64,000 bases of DNA from Pedobacter sp. KBW06. Lineage in GTDB: Bacteria > Bacteroidota > Bacteroidia > Sphingobacteriales > Sphingobacteriaceae. The notes under the pieces are model-generated. The model searched no databases and was not told where the DNA came from. It worked only from the letters and a program-made list of their open reading frames with translations. The stretch spans positions 952,097-1,016,096 of the forward strand of contig NZ_QAJL01000002.1 in assembly GCF_003852525.1 (NCBI RefSeq), given 5' to 3'. Position numbers and translations under genes: made by a program. Shown in pieces: positions 17,291 to 26,065 of this stretch. The stretch's first letter is position 1; the number at the start of each line of letters is the position of its first letter.

Positions 17291-18061
17291 TTAAATATCT
17301 TCCTCAGATACAAATTTTGCAGATAAATAATCTCTATTCATACGTGCAATGTTCTCTAAAGAAATTCCTTTAGGACATTCCGCTTCACAAGCACCGGTAT
17401 TGGTACAATTTCCGAATCCTTCTGCATCCATCTGCGCCACCATGGTCTGAACCCTGCGGTAGCGTTCCGGCTGTCCCTGAGGTAATTGCGCCAACTGGGA
17501 TACTTTAGCAGAAACGAATAACATGGCAGAAGCATTTTTACAGGTAGCCACACAAGCACCACAGCCGATACAAGCTGCAGCCTCGAAAGCTGAATCTGCC
17601 TGTACTTTTGGAATAGGCAGGTTGTTGGCATCCTGTGCATTCCCTGTATTCACCGAAATAAAGCCCCCAGCTGCAATAACTCTGTCGAACGCAGACCTAT
17701 CTACCGTTAAATCTTTAACTACCGGAAAAGCCTTAGCTCTCCATGGTTCCACAACGATGGTATCTCCATCTTTAAATGAACGCATGTGTAACTGACAGGT
17801 GGTAATTCCTTCTTTTGGTCCGTGAGGTCTGCCGTTGATAAACATAGAGCAGGCACCACAAATCCCCTCTCTACAGTCGTGATCAAACACAACCGGCTCA
17901 TCACCCTTAGAAATCAGCTCTTCGTTCAATACATCAAACATTTCTAAGAAGGACATATCAGGAGAAATGTCTGATAGTTTATAATCCACCAAACCACCTT
18001 TGGCTTTTGTATTTTTTTGACGCCAGATTTTCAGCGTTAAATTCATATTTCCTGTACTCAT
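17291..18061 (-). CDS. sdhB: Succinate dehydrogenase/fumarate reductase iron-sulfur subunit
   Basis: This 256-residue protein has a [2Fe-2S] ferredoxin-like N-terminus (DHDCREGICGACSMFING, then CQLHMR) and a C-terminal ferredoxin domain with CIGCGACVATCKNAS and CTNTGACEAECPKGI for the other clusters. It carries electrons between the flavoprotein and the membrane cytochrome in TCA-cycle complex II, at the inner face of the cytoplasmic membrane. It is the last gene of the sdhC-sdhA-sdhB operon, 26 bp after sdhA. No fumarate-specific feature can be read from sequence alone. Confidence 0.95.
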   Translation of the reverse strand: MSTGNMNLTLKIWRQKNTKAKGGLVDYKLSDISPDMSFLEMFDVLNEELISKGDEPVVFDHDCREGICGACSMFINGRPHGPKEGITTCQLHMRSFKDGDTIVVEPWRAKAFPVVKDLTVDRSAFDRVIAAGGFISVNTGNAQDANNLPIPKVQADSAFEAAACIGCGACVATCKNASAMLFVSAKVSQLAQLPQGQPERYRRVQTMVAQMDAEGFGNCTNTGACEAECPKGISLENIARMNRDYLSAKFVSEEDI

Positions 18062-18087
18062 GATATTGAGATTTTAGTACTTAGCTA

Positions 18088-20067
18088 TTATTTATAACTT
18101 CTTTGTGCAACCTTGATGTTTTCAAATTTCAGCTCTTCTTTATGAAGCTCGAATTTAACACCCTCTTTGAACTCCCATGCCGCAACGTAAGCATAGTTTT
18201 CATCATCACGCATGGCTTCACCTTCTTCAGTCTGATATTCTTCCCTGAAGTGACCACCGCAAGATTCGTTTCTGTTCAACGCATCGATACACATCAATTC
18301 TCCAAGTTCGATAAAGTCGGCCACACGACCTGCTTTTTCCAGCTCAGGATTGAACTCATTGGCTTCTCCCGGTACACGAACATCGCTCCAGAAGTCTTTA
18401 CGCAACTGCTGAATTTCCGCGATTGCTTCAGTTAAGCCTTTTGCATTACGCGCCATTCCACATTTTTCCCACATGATCTTTCCTAATTTCTTATGGAAAT
18501 GATCCACAGTTTTGGTTCCTTTAATCGCAAAGAATTTATCGATAATTCCTCTTGCACTAGCTTCTGCTTCTACAAAAGCCGGGTGATCCTGAGGAATTGG
18601 TTTTGTAGCCAGTTCTTTAGATAAGTAAGCACCGATAGTATAAGGGATAACAAAGTAACCATCTGCTAAGCCCTGCATTAAAGCAGAAGCGCCTAAACGG
18701 TTAGCACCGTGATCAGAGAAGTTCGCCTCTCCCAGAGAGTACAATCCCGGAACAGTTGTCATTAAGTTATAATCTACCCATAAACCACCCATGGTATAGT
18801 GAACCGCTGGATAAATACGCATTGGCAGTTCATAAGGATCTTCTCCGGTGATCTGTGCATACATATCAAACAGATTACCATATTTTTCCTTAATCACCTC
18901 ACGGCCTAAGCGCATGCAGGTTTCTTTATCGGGGTTATGGATATTCTGTACACTTGCTTCAATACGGCCATAACGCTCTGTATTGGCTTTAAAATCAAGA
19001 TAAACCGCTAATTTAGATTTACCTACACCATAACCTGCATCACAACGCTCTTTAGCAGCTCTGGAAGCCACATCACGTGGTACAAGGTTACCGAAAGCAG
19101 GATACCTGCGCTCTAAATAATAATCTCTTTCATCTTCAGGAATCTCTGAAGCTTTACGTTGATCATCTTTCTTTTTAGGCACCCAGATCCTGCCGTCATT
19201 ACGCAATGACTCAGACATCAGGGTTAATTTACTTTGGTGATCTCCGGAAACCGGGATACAGGTCGGGTGAATCTGCGTATAGCAAGGGTTACCAAAGAAA
19301 GCGCCTTTTTTATGTGCTTTCCATGCTGCAGTTACGTTACTGCCCATTGCATTTGTAGAAAGGTAGAATACGTTACCGTAACCACCGGTACATAGCAATA
19401 CCGCATGTCCTGAATGTCGTTCCAATTCACCTGTAAGCAGGTTACGGGCAATAATACCACGTGCTTTACCATCTACAACCACTACTTCAAGCATTTCATG
19501 GCGGGTAAACATTTCTACTTTACCCATTCCTACCTGACGCTCTAAAGCGCTATAAGCACCTAAAAGCAATTGCTGACCCGTTTGACCGGCAGCATAAAAA
19601 GTTCTTTGAACCTGTGTACCACCAAAAGAACGGTTGTCTAACAGACCACCATATTCCCTTGCCAGCGGCACACCTTGTGCCACACACTGATCTATAATGT
19701 TTGCACTTACTTCAGCCAAACGGTGAACATTGGCTTCACGTGCGCGGTAATCACCACCTTTTATGGTATCATAGAACAGACGGTAAGTACTGTCACCATC
19801 ATTCTGATAATTTTTTGCTGCATTAATCCCACCCTGAGCTGCGATAGAGTGCGCTCTTCTCGGGGAATCCTGAAAGCAAAAACATTTAACTTTATAGCCC
19901 ATCTCCGCCAGGGTTGCCGCTGCCGAAGCACCTGCCAATCCCGAACCCACTACAATAATTTCGATGCTTCTTTTATTTGCCGGGTTAACCAATGGCATAG
20001 AAGACCTTAATTTGGTCCATTTATCCGTTAATTCGCCTTCCGGTATATTTGCATTTAATTCAGCCAT
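18088..20067 (-). CDS. sdhA: Succinate dehydrogenase/fumarate reductase flavoprotein subunit
   Basis: This 659-residue flavoprotein has the FAD dinucleotide motif GSGLAGASAAATLAEMG (about 42-58). The segment RAHSIAAQGGINAAKN holds the histidine expected to bind FAD covalently, and GANRLGASALMQGLADG is a conserved substrate-site region. Length fits the epsilonproteobacterial/Bacteroidota-type SdhA/FrdA, which is longer than the mitochondrial kind. It oxidises succinate to fumarate, or the reverse, in complex II. It sits between sdhC and sdhB in one operon. Confidence 0.95.
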   Translation of the reverse strand: MAELNANIPEGELTDKWTKLRSSMPLVNPANKRSIEIIVVGSGLAGASAAATLAEMGYKVKCFCFQDSPRRAHSIAAQGGINAAKNYQNDGDSTYRLFYDTIKGGDYRAREANVHRLAEVSANIIDQCVAQGVPLAREYGGLLDNRSFGGTQVQRTFYAAGQTGQQLLLGAYSALERQVGMGKVEMFTRHEMLEVVVVDGKARGIIARNLLTGELERHSGHAVLLCTGGYGNVFYLSTNAMGSNVTAAWKAHKKGAFFGNPCYTQIHPTCIPVSGDHQSKLTLMSESLRNDGRIWVPKKKDDQRKASEIPEDERDYYLERRYPAFGNLVPRDVASRAAKERCDAGYGVGKSKLAVYLDFKANTERYGRIEASVQNIHNPDKETCMRLGREVIKEKYGNLFDMYAQITGEDPYELPMRIYPAVHYTMGGLWVDYNLMTTVPGLYSLGEANFSDHGANRLGASALMQGLADGYFVIPYTIGAYLSKELATKPIPQDHPAFVEAEASARGIIDKFFAIKGTKTVDHFHKKLGKIMWEKCGMARNAKGLTEAIAEIQQLRKDFWSDVRVPGEANEFNPELEKAGRVADFIELGELMCIDALNRNESCGGHFREEYQTEEGEAMRDDENYAYVAAWEFKEGVKFELHKEELKFENIKVAQRSYK

Positions 20068-20094
20068 TTTATTTAAGCTTTATACGTTCAAAAA

Positions 20095-20775
20095 TTATTT
20101 AATAAGACCTGCATAAATTGCTACAGGCATAGCTGCAAATAGTATTGCTATGATAATTGAATACCAGATACCAAATGCTTTGATGAGTGGAGTGTATTTT
20201 TTGTGGTTCCATCCCAAAGTCTGGAATGCAGACGCAAAACCATGTAATAAGTGGTAAGCCAGGGAAACCATCGCTAAAATATATAAAATCACTACCCAAA
20301 GGGTTTGAAATCTTGCCACCATCACTGCAAAAAGATTTTCGTGTCCTGCTGAATCCACCGTAGGAATTCCTGTAAAACGGGAAACTACCCAGAAATCAGA
20401 TAAGTGTACGATTAAGAAAATCAATAAGATTGTTCCTAATAGTCCCATTGACCTTGAATACCACTTGCTGTTTGCAGCACCATTATTTACCGCATATTTC
20501 ACCGGACGTGCAGCCTGGTTCTGAAAAACCAAACGTAAACCCTGAATAATGTGCGCCAATAAGCCTGCCATCAAAACCACTTCCATAGCTCTGATCAGCC
20601 AATTGGTAGCCATAAAATGAGCACCCACATTGAAAGTTAAACCACCGTCATTCACGAAGATCAAAGCATTTATAAAGCAATGAACCGCGAGAAATGAAAT
20701 AAGAAACAGGCCGGTAATACCCATTATTAGTTTTTTTCCTATAGACGAGGAAAAAGCGTTTCCGAAACTAGCCAT
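20095..20775 (-). CDS. sdhC: Succinate dehydrogenase cytochrome b subunit
   Basis: From the methionine at 20775 the protein has 226 residues and starts MASFGNAFSSSIGKKL. The frame is open to 20844, but the -7 element lies inside that extension, which argues for the shorter start. Five membrane spans fit the single-subunit di-haem anchor of Bacteroidota complex II. Candidate haem-ligand histidines are in AVHCFINAL, LAHIIQGLR, LIVHLSDFW and LLHGFASAF. It links the flavoprotein/iron-sulfur subunits to menaquinone and is the first gene of the operon, 27 bp before sdhA. Confidence 0.92.
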   Translation of the reverse strand: MASFGNAFSSSIGKKLIMGITGLFLISFLAVHCFINALIFVNDGGLTFNVGAHFMATNWLIRAMEVVLMAGLLAHIIQGLRLVFQNQAARPVKYAVNNGAANSKWYSRSMGLLGTILLIFLIVHLSDFWVVSRFTGIPTVDSAGHENLFAVMVARFQTLWVVILYILAMVSLAYHLLHGFASAFQTLGWNHKKYTPLIKAFGIWYSIIIAILFAAMPVAIYAGLIK

Positions 20776-20801
20776 TTGATTGTATTTTAGTTCTATTCCT
20801 G

Positions 20802-20809
20802 CAAAAGTA
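20802..20809 (-). promoter_or_regulatory. -7 element TACTTTTG of the sdhCAB operon
   Basis: This is an exact TAnnTTTG match on the minus strand, 26 nt before the chosen sdhC ATG (20775), so the whole operon is probably read from here. Confidence 0.55.
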
Positions 20810-20930
20810 TTTAATAAAAGAATTAATTTGTTAATCATTGTCATAAAATAACGACAATAGGGCTATTTAGAAACGTTCTAAATTTTACAGAGCGATGACA
20901 AGTGAAAATTCAAAAACCTTCTGCTCTGAA

Positions 20931-20966
20931 TAAAAAAAAGGGAAGCAGTAAAACTGCCTCCCTTTT
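20931..20966 (-). terminator. Terminator after the HtrA protease gene
   Basis: On the minus strand AAAGGGAGGCAGT and ACTGCTTCCCTTT (20965-20953 and 20949-20937) form a 13-bp stem with one mismatch and a 3-nt loop, followed by a run of eight T. It lies 28 bp past the stop codon. Confidence 0.85.
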
Positions 20967-20992
20967 AAGAATAAAGTTGAAATGATCCCTTT

Positions 20993-22531
20993 CTAGAAAG
21001 TAAAGGTATAGTTTCCGTTCGGTCCGACGCCAGAGATGGTCGTCATTCCATTTTTTGAAGTAGGCAATGCTGCCTCTACATCTTTAGCACTATTTACAGG
21101 CTTACCATTTACGGTAGTTACCAATAAACCTTTAGGAAGGTCCATGGAATCAAATACTTTTCCCGGCTCAACGCTGGTCACGACTACTCCGTTCTTTGCA
21201 CCATATTTGGCTTTCACCTGTGCAGAAGCCGGTGCAAAAGCAGCACCTAATTTGCTGATTGTTGTACCCGTTGATTTTGCCGCAGGTGTTGCTTTCGCAA
21301 GGTTCACACTGGCATCCCCTTTAAGGGTCACATTGATGTCTTTTAAAGCACCGTTTCTCAACACTGTCAATTGTACTTTATCACCAGGACTCATACGGCC
21401 AATCTTTTCCTGTAAATCCGGAGAATCATAAATCGCAATGCCTTCTACCTTTTTAATGATGTCACCTTTCAGGATTCCCGCAGCGGCGCCACCACCATTT
21501 GGCAGTACATCACTTACATATAATCCGTTGATGTCTTTAATTTTTAGTTCTTCTGCATAATCTGCATCCAATGGTCTGAAAGAGACCCCAATATAGCCGC
21601 GTTTTACTGCGCCATATTTTCTAAAATCTTCCAGTACCTTTTTCGCCAGGTTTACCGGAATGGCAAAACCATAACCTTCGTTCGTACCGGTTTGAGAAGC
21701 AATTGCTGCATTGATACCGATCAGCTCACCGCTTGCATTTACCAATGCACCACCACTGTTTCCAGGATTGATCGCTGCATCAGTCTGGATGAAAGATTCG
21801 ATACTGTTATTGGTACGCTCAGGAGCTTTACCCGTTCTGCGGTATTCGTCATACTCTTCCTCAGTTGGCTGACCTTGCTGTCTTGATAAGATTCCGATAC
21901 TTCTTGCTTTTGCACTTACAATTCCTGCAGTAACCGTTGTTTGAAGATCAAGCGGGAAGCCCACTGCCAATACCCATTCTCCGATTTGCACATTGTCTGA
22001 ATTCCCCATTTTCACAATCGGAAGATTTGTTTCCTCTACTTTGATCAGGGCAAGATCTGTGTTTGGATCTTTTCCAATCACTTTTGCCATTACCTTACGG
22101 CGGTCAGACAGAATCACTTCAATCTTATCTGCATTTTCCACCACGTGGTTGTTCGTTACAATATAACCATCAGGCGTAAGAATTACTCCCGAACCTGAGG
22201 CTGCTCTTGGCGCACGGGGTCTGCTGCGGCCACCACCACCAAAAAATTCTTCGAACATGTCCATTGGGGAACCGGCACCACCTCTTTCGTTTCCGGAGCT
22301 GCTGCCATAAGAAGTCTTAATGTGTACTACTGCCGGGGATACCACGGAAGCAGCCTGTACAAAATCGACAGCTCCTGTAGAAGATATTTTTACGGGATTG
22401 TTAGCAAAAAGCACATTTTGTTTCTCCGCTAATGTCATCCCATCGTTGTTGCGCTCTAACAGTTTGTAAGCGCCAATCGCAGCCGCACCACCTATAAATG
22501 CGGCTAACACTATCAATCCGATTCTTTTCAT
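20993..22531 (-). CDS. HtrA/DegQ-family periplasmic serine protease
   Basis: This 512-residue protein has an N-terminal hydrophobic signal or anchor (about 4-22) and a trypsin-like domain with the full triad: H129 (TNNHVVEN), D159 (NTDLALIKV) and S259 (NPGNSGGAL). The LA loop before the histidine is glycine-rich (FFGGGGRSRPRAPRA). Two PDZ domains follow (about 305-395 and 420-505). Known role: chaperone-protease of misfolded envelope proteins. A -7 element (22662-22669) predicts a ~125-nt leader. A TTTAACA direct repeat lies about 50-65 bp upstream of the predicted transcription start, as expected for two-component control. Confidence 0.93.
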   Translation of the reverse strand: MKRIGLIVLAAFIGGAAAIGAYKLLERNNDGMTLAEKQNVLFANNPVKISSTGAVDFVQAASVVSPAVVHIKTSYGSSSGNERGGAGSPMDMFEEFFGGGGRSRPRAPRAASGSGVILTPDGYIVTNNHVVENADKIEVILSDRRKVMAKVIGKDPNTDLALIKVEETNLPIVKMGNSDNVQIGEWVLAVGFPLDLQTTVTAGIVSAKARSIGILSRQQGQPTEEEYDEYRRTGKAPERTNNSIESFIQTDAAINPGNSGGALVNASGELIGINAAIASQTGTNEGYGFAIPVNLAKKVLEDFRKYGAVKRGYIGVSFRPLDADYAEELKIKDINGLYVSDVLPNGGGAAAGILKGDIIKKVEGIAIYDSPDLQEKIGRMSPGDKVQLTVLRNGALKDINVTLKGDASVNLAKATPAAKSTGTTISKLGAAFAPASAQVKAKYGAKNGVVVTSVEPGKVFDSMDLPKGLLVTTVNGKPVNSAKDVEAALPTSKNGMTTISGVGPNGNYTFTF

Positions 22532-22661
22532 TTGTATTTTTTCTTTTTTTTAATTGTTTCAAAAGCAACCCAATCGGCCCGAGCTCCTTAAAGCAAAGCT
22601 GGCATGGATTGTGATTTATTCGTTTTACTCGTTAAGAACTAATTCTTTTGTTTCAATTACT

Positions 22662-22669
22662 CAAATTTA
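22662..22669 (-). promoter_or_regulatory. -7 element TAAATTTG for the HtrA gene
   Basis: This is an exact TAnnTTTG match on the minus strand, 130 bp before the htrA-like ATG. It is the only exact match in the 218-bp divergent gap. A near match for dapF on the other strand (GATATTTG, 22683-22690) lies close by. Confidence 0.4.
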
Positions 22670-22713
22670 ATACCATATAAACGATATTTGCATAAGTAAC
22701 AGGCCATGAATAC

Positions 22714-22730
22714 TGTTAAAAAATGTTAAA
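22714..22730. promoter_or_regulatory. TGTTAAA-N3-TGTTAAA direct repeat between htrA and dapF
   Basis: Two exact heptamers, 10 bp apart start to start, are the reverse complement of the TTTAACA-N3-TTTAACA repeats found upstream of the kinase operon at 41.1 kb and the barrel operon at 34.9 kb. Spacing of one helical turn is typical of OmpR-family response-regulator sites. It lies upstream of the htrA promoter and just before the dapF start. Confidence 0.5.
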
Positions 22731-22749
22731 TGACAAGCACAAACATCTC

Positions 22750-23535
22750 ATGAAGATCCACTTTTTCAAATACCAGGGCGCAGGCAACGATTTCATCTTA
22801 ATAGATAACCGTGATCAATCCTTTAAATATACGGGTAATAATACGGTCCTGCAACTCTGCAACCGACGTTTTGGGATTGGCGCAGATGGATTAATGCTCC
22901 TGCAAAACCATGAAGCGTACGACTTTGAGATGCTTTATTTCAATGCTGATGGTAATCTCGGCAGTATGTGTGGAAATGGTGGCAGGTGTATCGTGGCTTT
23001 CGCGAAGCATTTGGGAATAATTGACACAGAAACTAATTTTTTGGCAGTTGATGGACCTCATTATGCCAAAATTTCAGAAAAAGGCGACTGGGTTGATCTG
23101 CAAATGATTGATATTGATCATATTGGAAACGATGGAACCGCTTATGTATTAAATACAGGATCCCCACATTACGTACAGCAGGTAAACAGGTTAGAAGCAC
23201 TGGATGTCTACAAGGAAGGTAAAGCCATCCGCAACAGCGCAACCTATAAAGCCGAAGGAATTAACGTGAATTTTGTAGAAGACCAGGGAGATCACCTTTT
23301 TGTCCGCACTTTTGAGCGTGGCGTAGAGGACGAGACCTATGCCTGTGGCACAGGAGTTACTGCTGTGGCCTTATCAATGGCACAACACAAACATCAGCAA
23401 GGGCACATCAAAACACCGGTTAAAGTATTAGGTGGCGACCTTCGGATTGAGTTTGACTATGATGGCAGCCAGTTTAGAAATGTATTTCTATGTGGTCCCG
23501 CAGCACAGGTTTTCCAGGGAGATACAGAGGTCTGA
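22750..23535 (+). CDS. dapF: Diaminopimelate epimerase
   Basis: This 261-residue enzyme from ATG 22750 begins MKIHFFKYQGAGNDFILID, the classical DapF start; an in-frame ATG at 22723 would add nine residues not usual for the family. The two catalytic cysteines are C74 (GSMCGNGGRC) and C199 (TYACGTGV). It converts LL- to meso-diaminopimelate for lysine and peptidoglycan synthesis. The gene stands alone, divergent from htrA. Its stop codon ends one base before the stop codon of the convergent helicase gene begins. Confidence 0.95.
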   Translation: MKIHFFKYQGAGNDFILIDNRDQSFKYTGNNTVLQLCNRRFGIGADGLMLLQNHEAYDFEMLYFNADGNLGSMCGNGGRCIVAFAKHLGIIDTETNFLAVDGPHYAKISEKGDWVDLQMIDIDHIGNDGTAYVLNTGSPHYVQQVNRLEALDVYKEGKAIRNSATYKAEGINVNFVEDQGDHLFVRTFERGVEDETYACGTGVTAVALSMAQHKHQQGHIKTPVKVLGGDLRIEFDYDGSQFRNVFLCGPAAQVFQGDTEV

Positions 23536-25815
23536 TTATTCTCCCTCTGCAAGGTATGCCGCCAGTCCGATTTTGATCTCACCAAAACTATAGTCCCTGC
23601 CCAGGTGTTCCCGGATCGGGTTCATCTGCATCGTCTTTAGTTCCCTGATGGTTTTCATAATTTTATCCAGCTTTTTCGAGCCGATGATGTCTTTGGCTGA
23701 AATCTCCTGTTTGGCTACATAATGTGCCAGGTGTCCTTCTATAGTGCCTATCACCATTTTCCGGTCCCTCGCAATTTCAGCAATCGTTTTCCCTTCTTTG
23801 TGCAGCTCCAGAGAGACCTCTTTGGTATCTACTTTAGGGGCTTTTTCTTTAACAACCGTTGTTTTAGCTTTGGTAGACTTTGTCTTTTTGGCCGTAAAGT
23901 CAAGCTTACCGGGAACAGCAAAGACTTTTTCCATGACAGCCGCCCGCTCTGCCTGGCTCAATAAAGCATTCACATCTTTTTTTGTAAACTCGCTTCCATT
24001 GATCGTCGCACTCAGCAAGGCCGTCGCTTTACGTATTTTTTTAAACTGATCGTAAAACAGCGCTTCCATCTCCAGCAATTCCGTAAGATAAGCAGTCACT
24101 TGTTTGTCCTGTTTAACCAGTTCCATGCGTTCAAAGATGCGTTTGGAAAATCCAACCAGCAAGGGATTAAAATAGTTCTCTGCAGCCACGGTACGTTCCA
24201 GCAATGCGGCCATTCCTTTTTCCGTCTTCACCTCGTACATCCTTTGGATCTGAGTTAAAAATTTACTCGCATTTACTTTCACCTCTGTCAGGTCTTTGAG
24301 CAGTTGTCCTGCCCATTTTACATGTTTTTGTTTGGCAGATTTATTAATGTCTTTGGTATAGGAATGTACATGCTCGTACACATAATTATCCAGCGGTGCC
24401 AGGTCAAAACACTGCAGCAGATAAGACCTCAGAAAGACATCACTTTCCGTCCTGATCTGCGTATTCAGGTTCTCCTGATTTTCTTTAGTCTTAGAGAAGA
24501 AAGAAACATTCTGATCCTGCCGGATGCCTGATCCCGAGATCTGGGAGGTTAAAATCAGTCCATCCAGCGAACGCAAACGGGAAAGCGCCACATAAATCTG
24601 TCCGGGAGCGAAAGCACTTCCGATATCAATAATTGCCCGGTCAAAGGTCAGGCCCTGGCTTTTATGAACCGTAATGGCCCAGGCAAGTTTTAATGGATAC
24701 TGCGTAAAAGTTCCAACCAGCTCTTCTTCAATCTCGCCGGTTACCTTATCCGTAGTATATTTAATATTTTTCCAGGTATATTTTTCGAGGACAATCTTTT
24801 CCCGGGTTCCTTCCGTCTCTACCTCAATGGTATCTGTTCTCAGCGAAGTTACCACAGCAATTTTTCCATTAAAGAAGCGCTGCTCTCCGGTAGGATCATT
24901 TTTTATGAACATCACCTGTGCGCCGACTTTAAGCTCCAGAATATGTTCTGCCGGGTAGGCATACTCACTGAAATCATCTTCGATTTTAGCCACATACAAA
25001 AAGGAAGGAGACTTTAGCTCTTCCAGACTTTGCCTGTTTAAAGTATCGGCTTTATTGTTGTGTGTTGTGAGCGTAATGTATTTATCGTCTATAGAAGGCT
25101 TAAAATCCGCCTTATAATATTTATCCAGCAATGCCACGTCCTGGGCTGTTACCTCATTATTTCTCAGGTTATTCAGCAGGTTGATGAACACTTCATCGGC
25201 CTGTCTGTAGATCTTTTCCAGTTCAATATAAATTGGCGGATTGTTTTGAAGCGCAAGCGCATCAAAGAAATAAGCACTGTTATAAAACTGACCTAATAAA
25301 TTCCATTCTGTAGACTTTACCACTGGGGGCAACTGGTGCAGATCACCGATAAACAGGACCTGAACCCCTCCAAAGCTTGCGCTGTTGTTTCTCCGGATAT
25401 AGCGCAATACCATATCGATAGCATCCAGAAGGTCTGCACGGAGCATACTCACCTCATCAATAATCAGCAATTCCATATCTGTCAGGACCTTTCTTTTAGT
25501 CGCGGTCATGTTTAAATGCCGGACAATAGATTTAGGGGTATTGTATTGCTGATTGTAATGATCGCCATCTGCGGCTGGGGCTTTAGGCAGATAAGTTCCA
25601 AAAGGAAGCTGGAAAAGGGAATGGATGGTTACTCCCGCAGCATTTATCGCTGCAATACCTGTAGGTGCCGCAATAACCGCCTTTTTATGTGTCAGTTCAA
25701 TTAAATTCCGTAGAAAAGTTGTCTTCCCTGTTCCGGCCTTTCCCGTCAGAAAGATGTGTTTAGAAGTATAATTTACAAATTTGGCGGCAAGCTCGGCAGG
25801 GTTTTGTTCAGACAT
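23536..25815 (-). CDS. PIF1-like helicase with C-terminal helix-turn-helix domain
   Basis: This 759-residue protein has superfamily 1 helicase motifs: Walker A GKAGTGKT (25-32), motif Ia AAPTGIAAINAAG, Walker B LLIIDEVSML, motif III FIGDLHQLPPV and the late motif AWAITVHKSQGLTFDRA. The arrangement matches PIF1/RecD2-type enzymes. The last ~100 residues carry an HTH_40/RecQ-C-like unit (GKTIAEIARDRKMVIGTIEGH), preceded by a lysine-rich linker. Probable role: 5'-3' DNA unwinding in repair or replication restart. A -7 element is 46 bp upstream of the start. Confidence 0.88.
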   Translation of the reverse strand: MSEQNPAELAAKFVNYTSKHIFLTGKAGTGKTTFLRNLIELTHKKAVIAAPTGIAAINAAGVTIHSLFQLPFGTYLPKAPAADGDHYNQQYNTPKSIVRHLNMTATKRKVLTDMELLIIDEVSMLRADLLDAIDMVLRYIRRNNSASFGGVQVLFIGDLHQLPPVVKSTEWNLLGQFYNSAYFFDALALQNNPPIYIELEKIYRQADEVFINLLNNLRNNEVTAQDVALLDKYYKADFKPSIDDKYITLTTHNNKADTLNRQSLEELKSPSFLYVAKIEDDFSEYAYPAEHILELKVGAQVMFIKNDPTGEQRFFNGKIAVVTSLRTDTIEVETEGTREKIVLEKYTWKNIKYTTDKVTGEIEEELVGTFTQYPLKLAWAITVHKSQGLTFDRAIIDIGSAFAPGQIYVALSRLRSLDGLILTSQISGSGIRQDQNVSFFSKTKENQENLNTQIRTESDVFLRSYLLQCFDLAPLDNYVYEHVHSYTKDINKSAKQKHVKWAGQLLKDLTEVKVNASKFLTQIQRMYEVKTEKGMAALLERTVAAENYFNPLLVGFSKRIFERMELVKQDKQVTAYLTELLEMEALFYDQFKKIRKATALLSATINGSEFTKKDVNALLSQAERAAVMEKVFAVPGKLDFTAKKTKSTKAKTTVVKEKAPKVDTKEVSLELHKEGKTIAEIARDRKMVIGTIEGHLAHYVAKQEISAKDIIGSKKLDKIMKTIRELKTMQMNPIREHLGRDYSFGEIKIGLAAYLAEGE

Positions 25816-25861
25816 ATTGTAGGCATCAATTAAAAATAAACCATCTTCAAATTGGTGTATA

Positions 25862-25869
25862 CAAAGATA
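25862..25869 (-). promoter_or_regulatory. -7 element TATCTTTG for the PIF1-like helicase gene
   Basis: This is an exact TAnnTTTG match on the minus strand, 46 bp before the ATG at 25815. Confidence 0.5.
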
Positions 25870-25953
25870 CTAAGAATGCTGCTAATTAATAAACCCTAAC
25901 CTCAATTAAAAAACAATCGCAAAAAGAAATATCAGATCATTAAAATTAAGGGG

Positions 25954-25993
25954 AAGATCTTTACGCTTTCCATCCAGAGGGGAAAGAGATCTT
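25954..25993. terminator. Imperfect hairpin downstream of the sulfatase gene
   Basis: AAGATCT (25954-25960) pairs with AGATCTT (25987-25993), and the inner CTTTCC pairs with GGAAAG (25966-25971 and 25981-25986), leaving a bulge. It lies about 75 bp past the sulfatase stop and upstream of the helicase promoter. It has no good T-tract, so the terminator call is weak. Confidence 0.3.
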
Positions 25994-26065
25994 AAGCCCT
26001 GCCAAGGAAGATTTCCGCCGGCAAATGAGGAAATCAGCACTTAGCAAGGCCTAAGATAAAATTGT

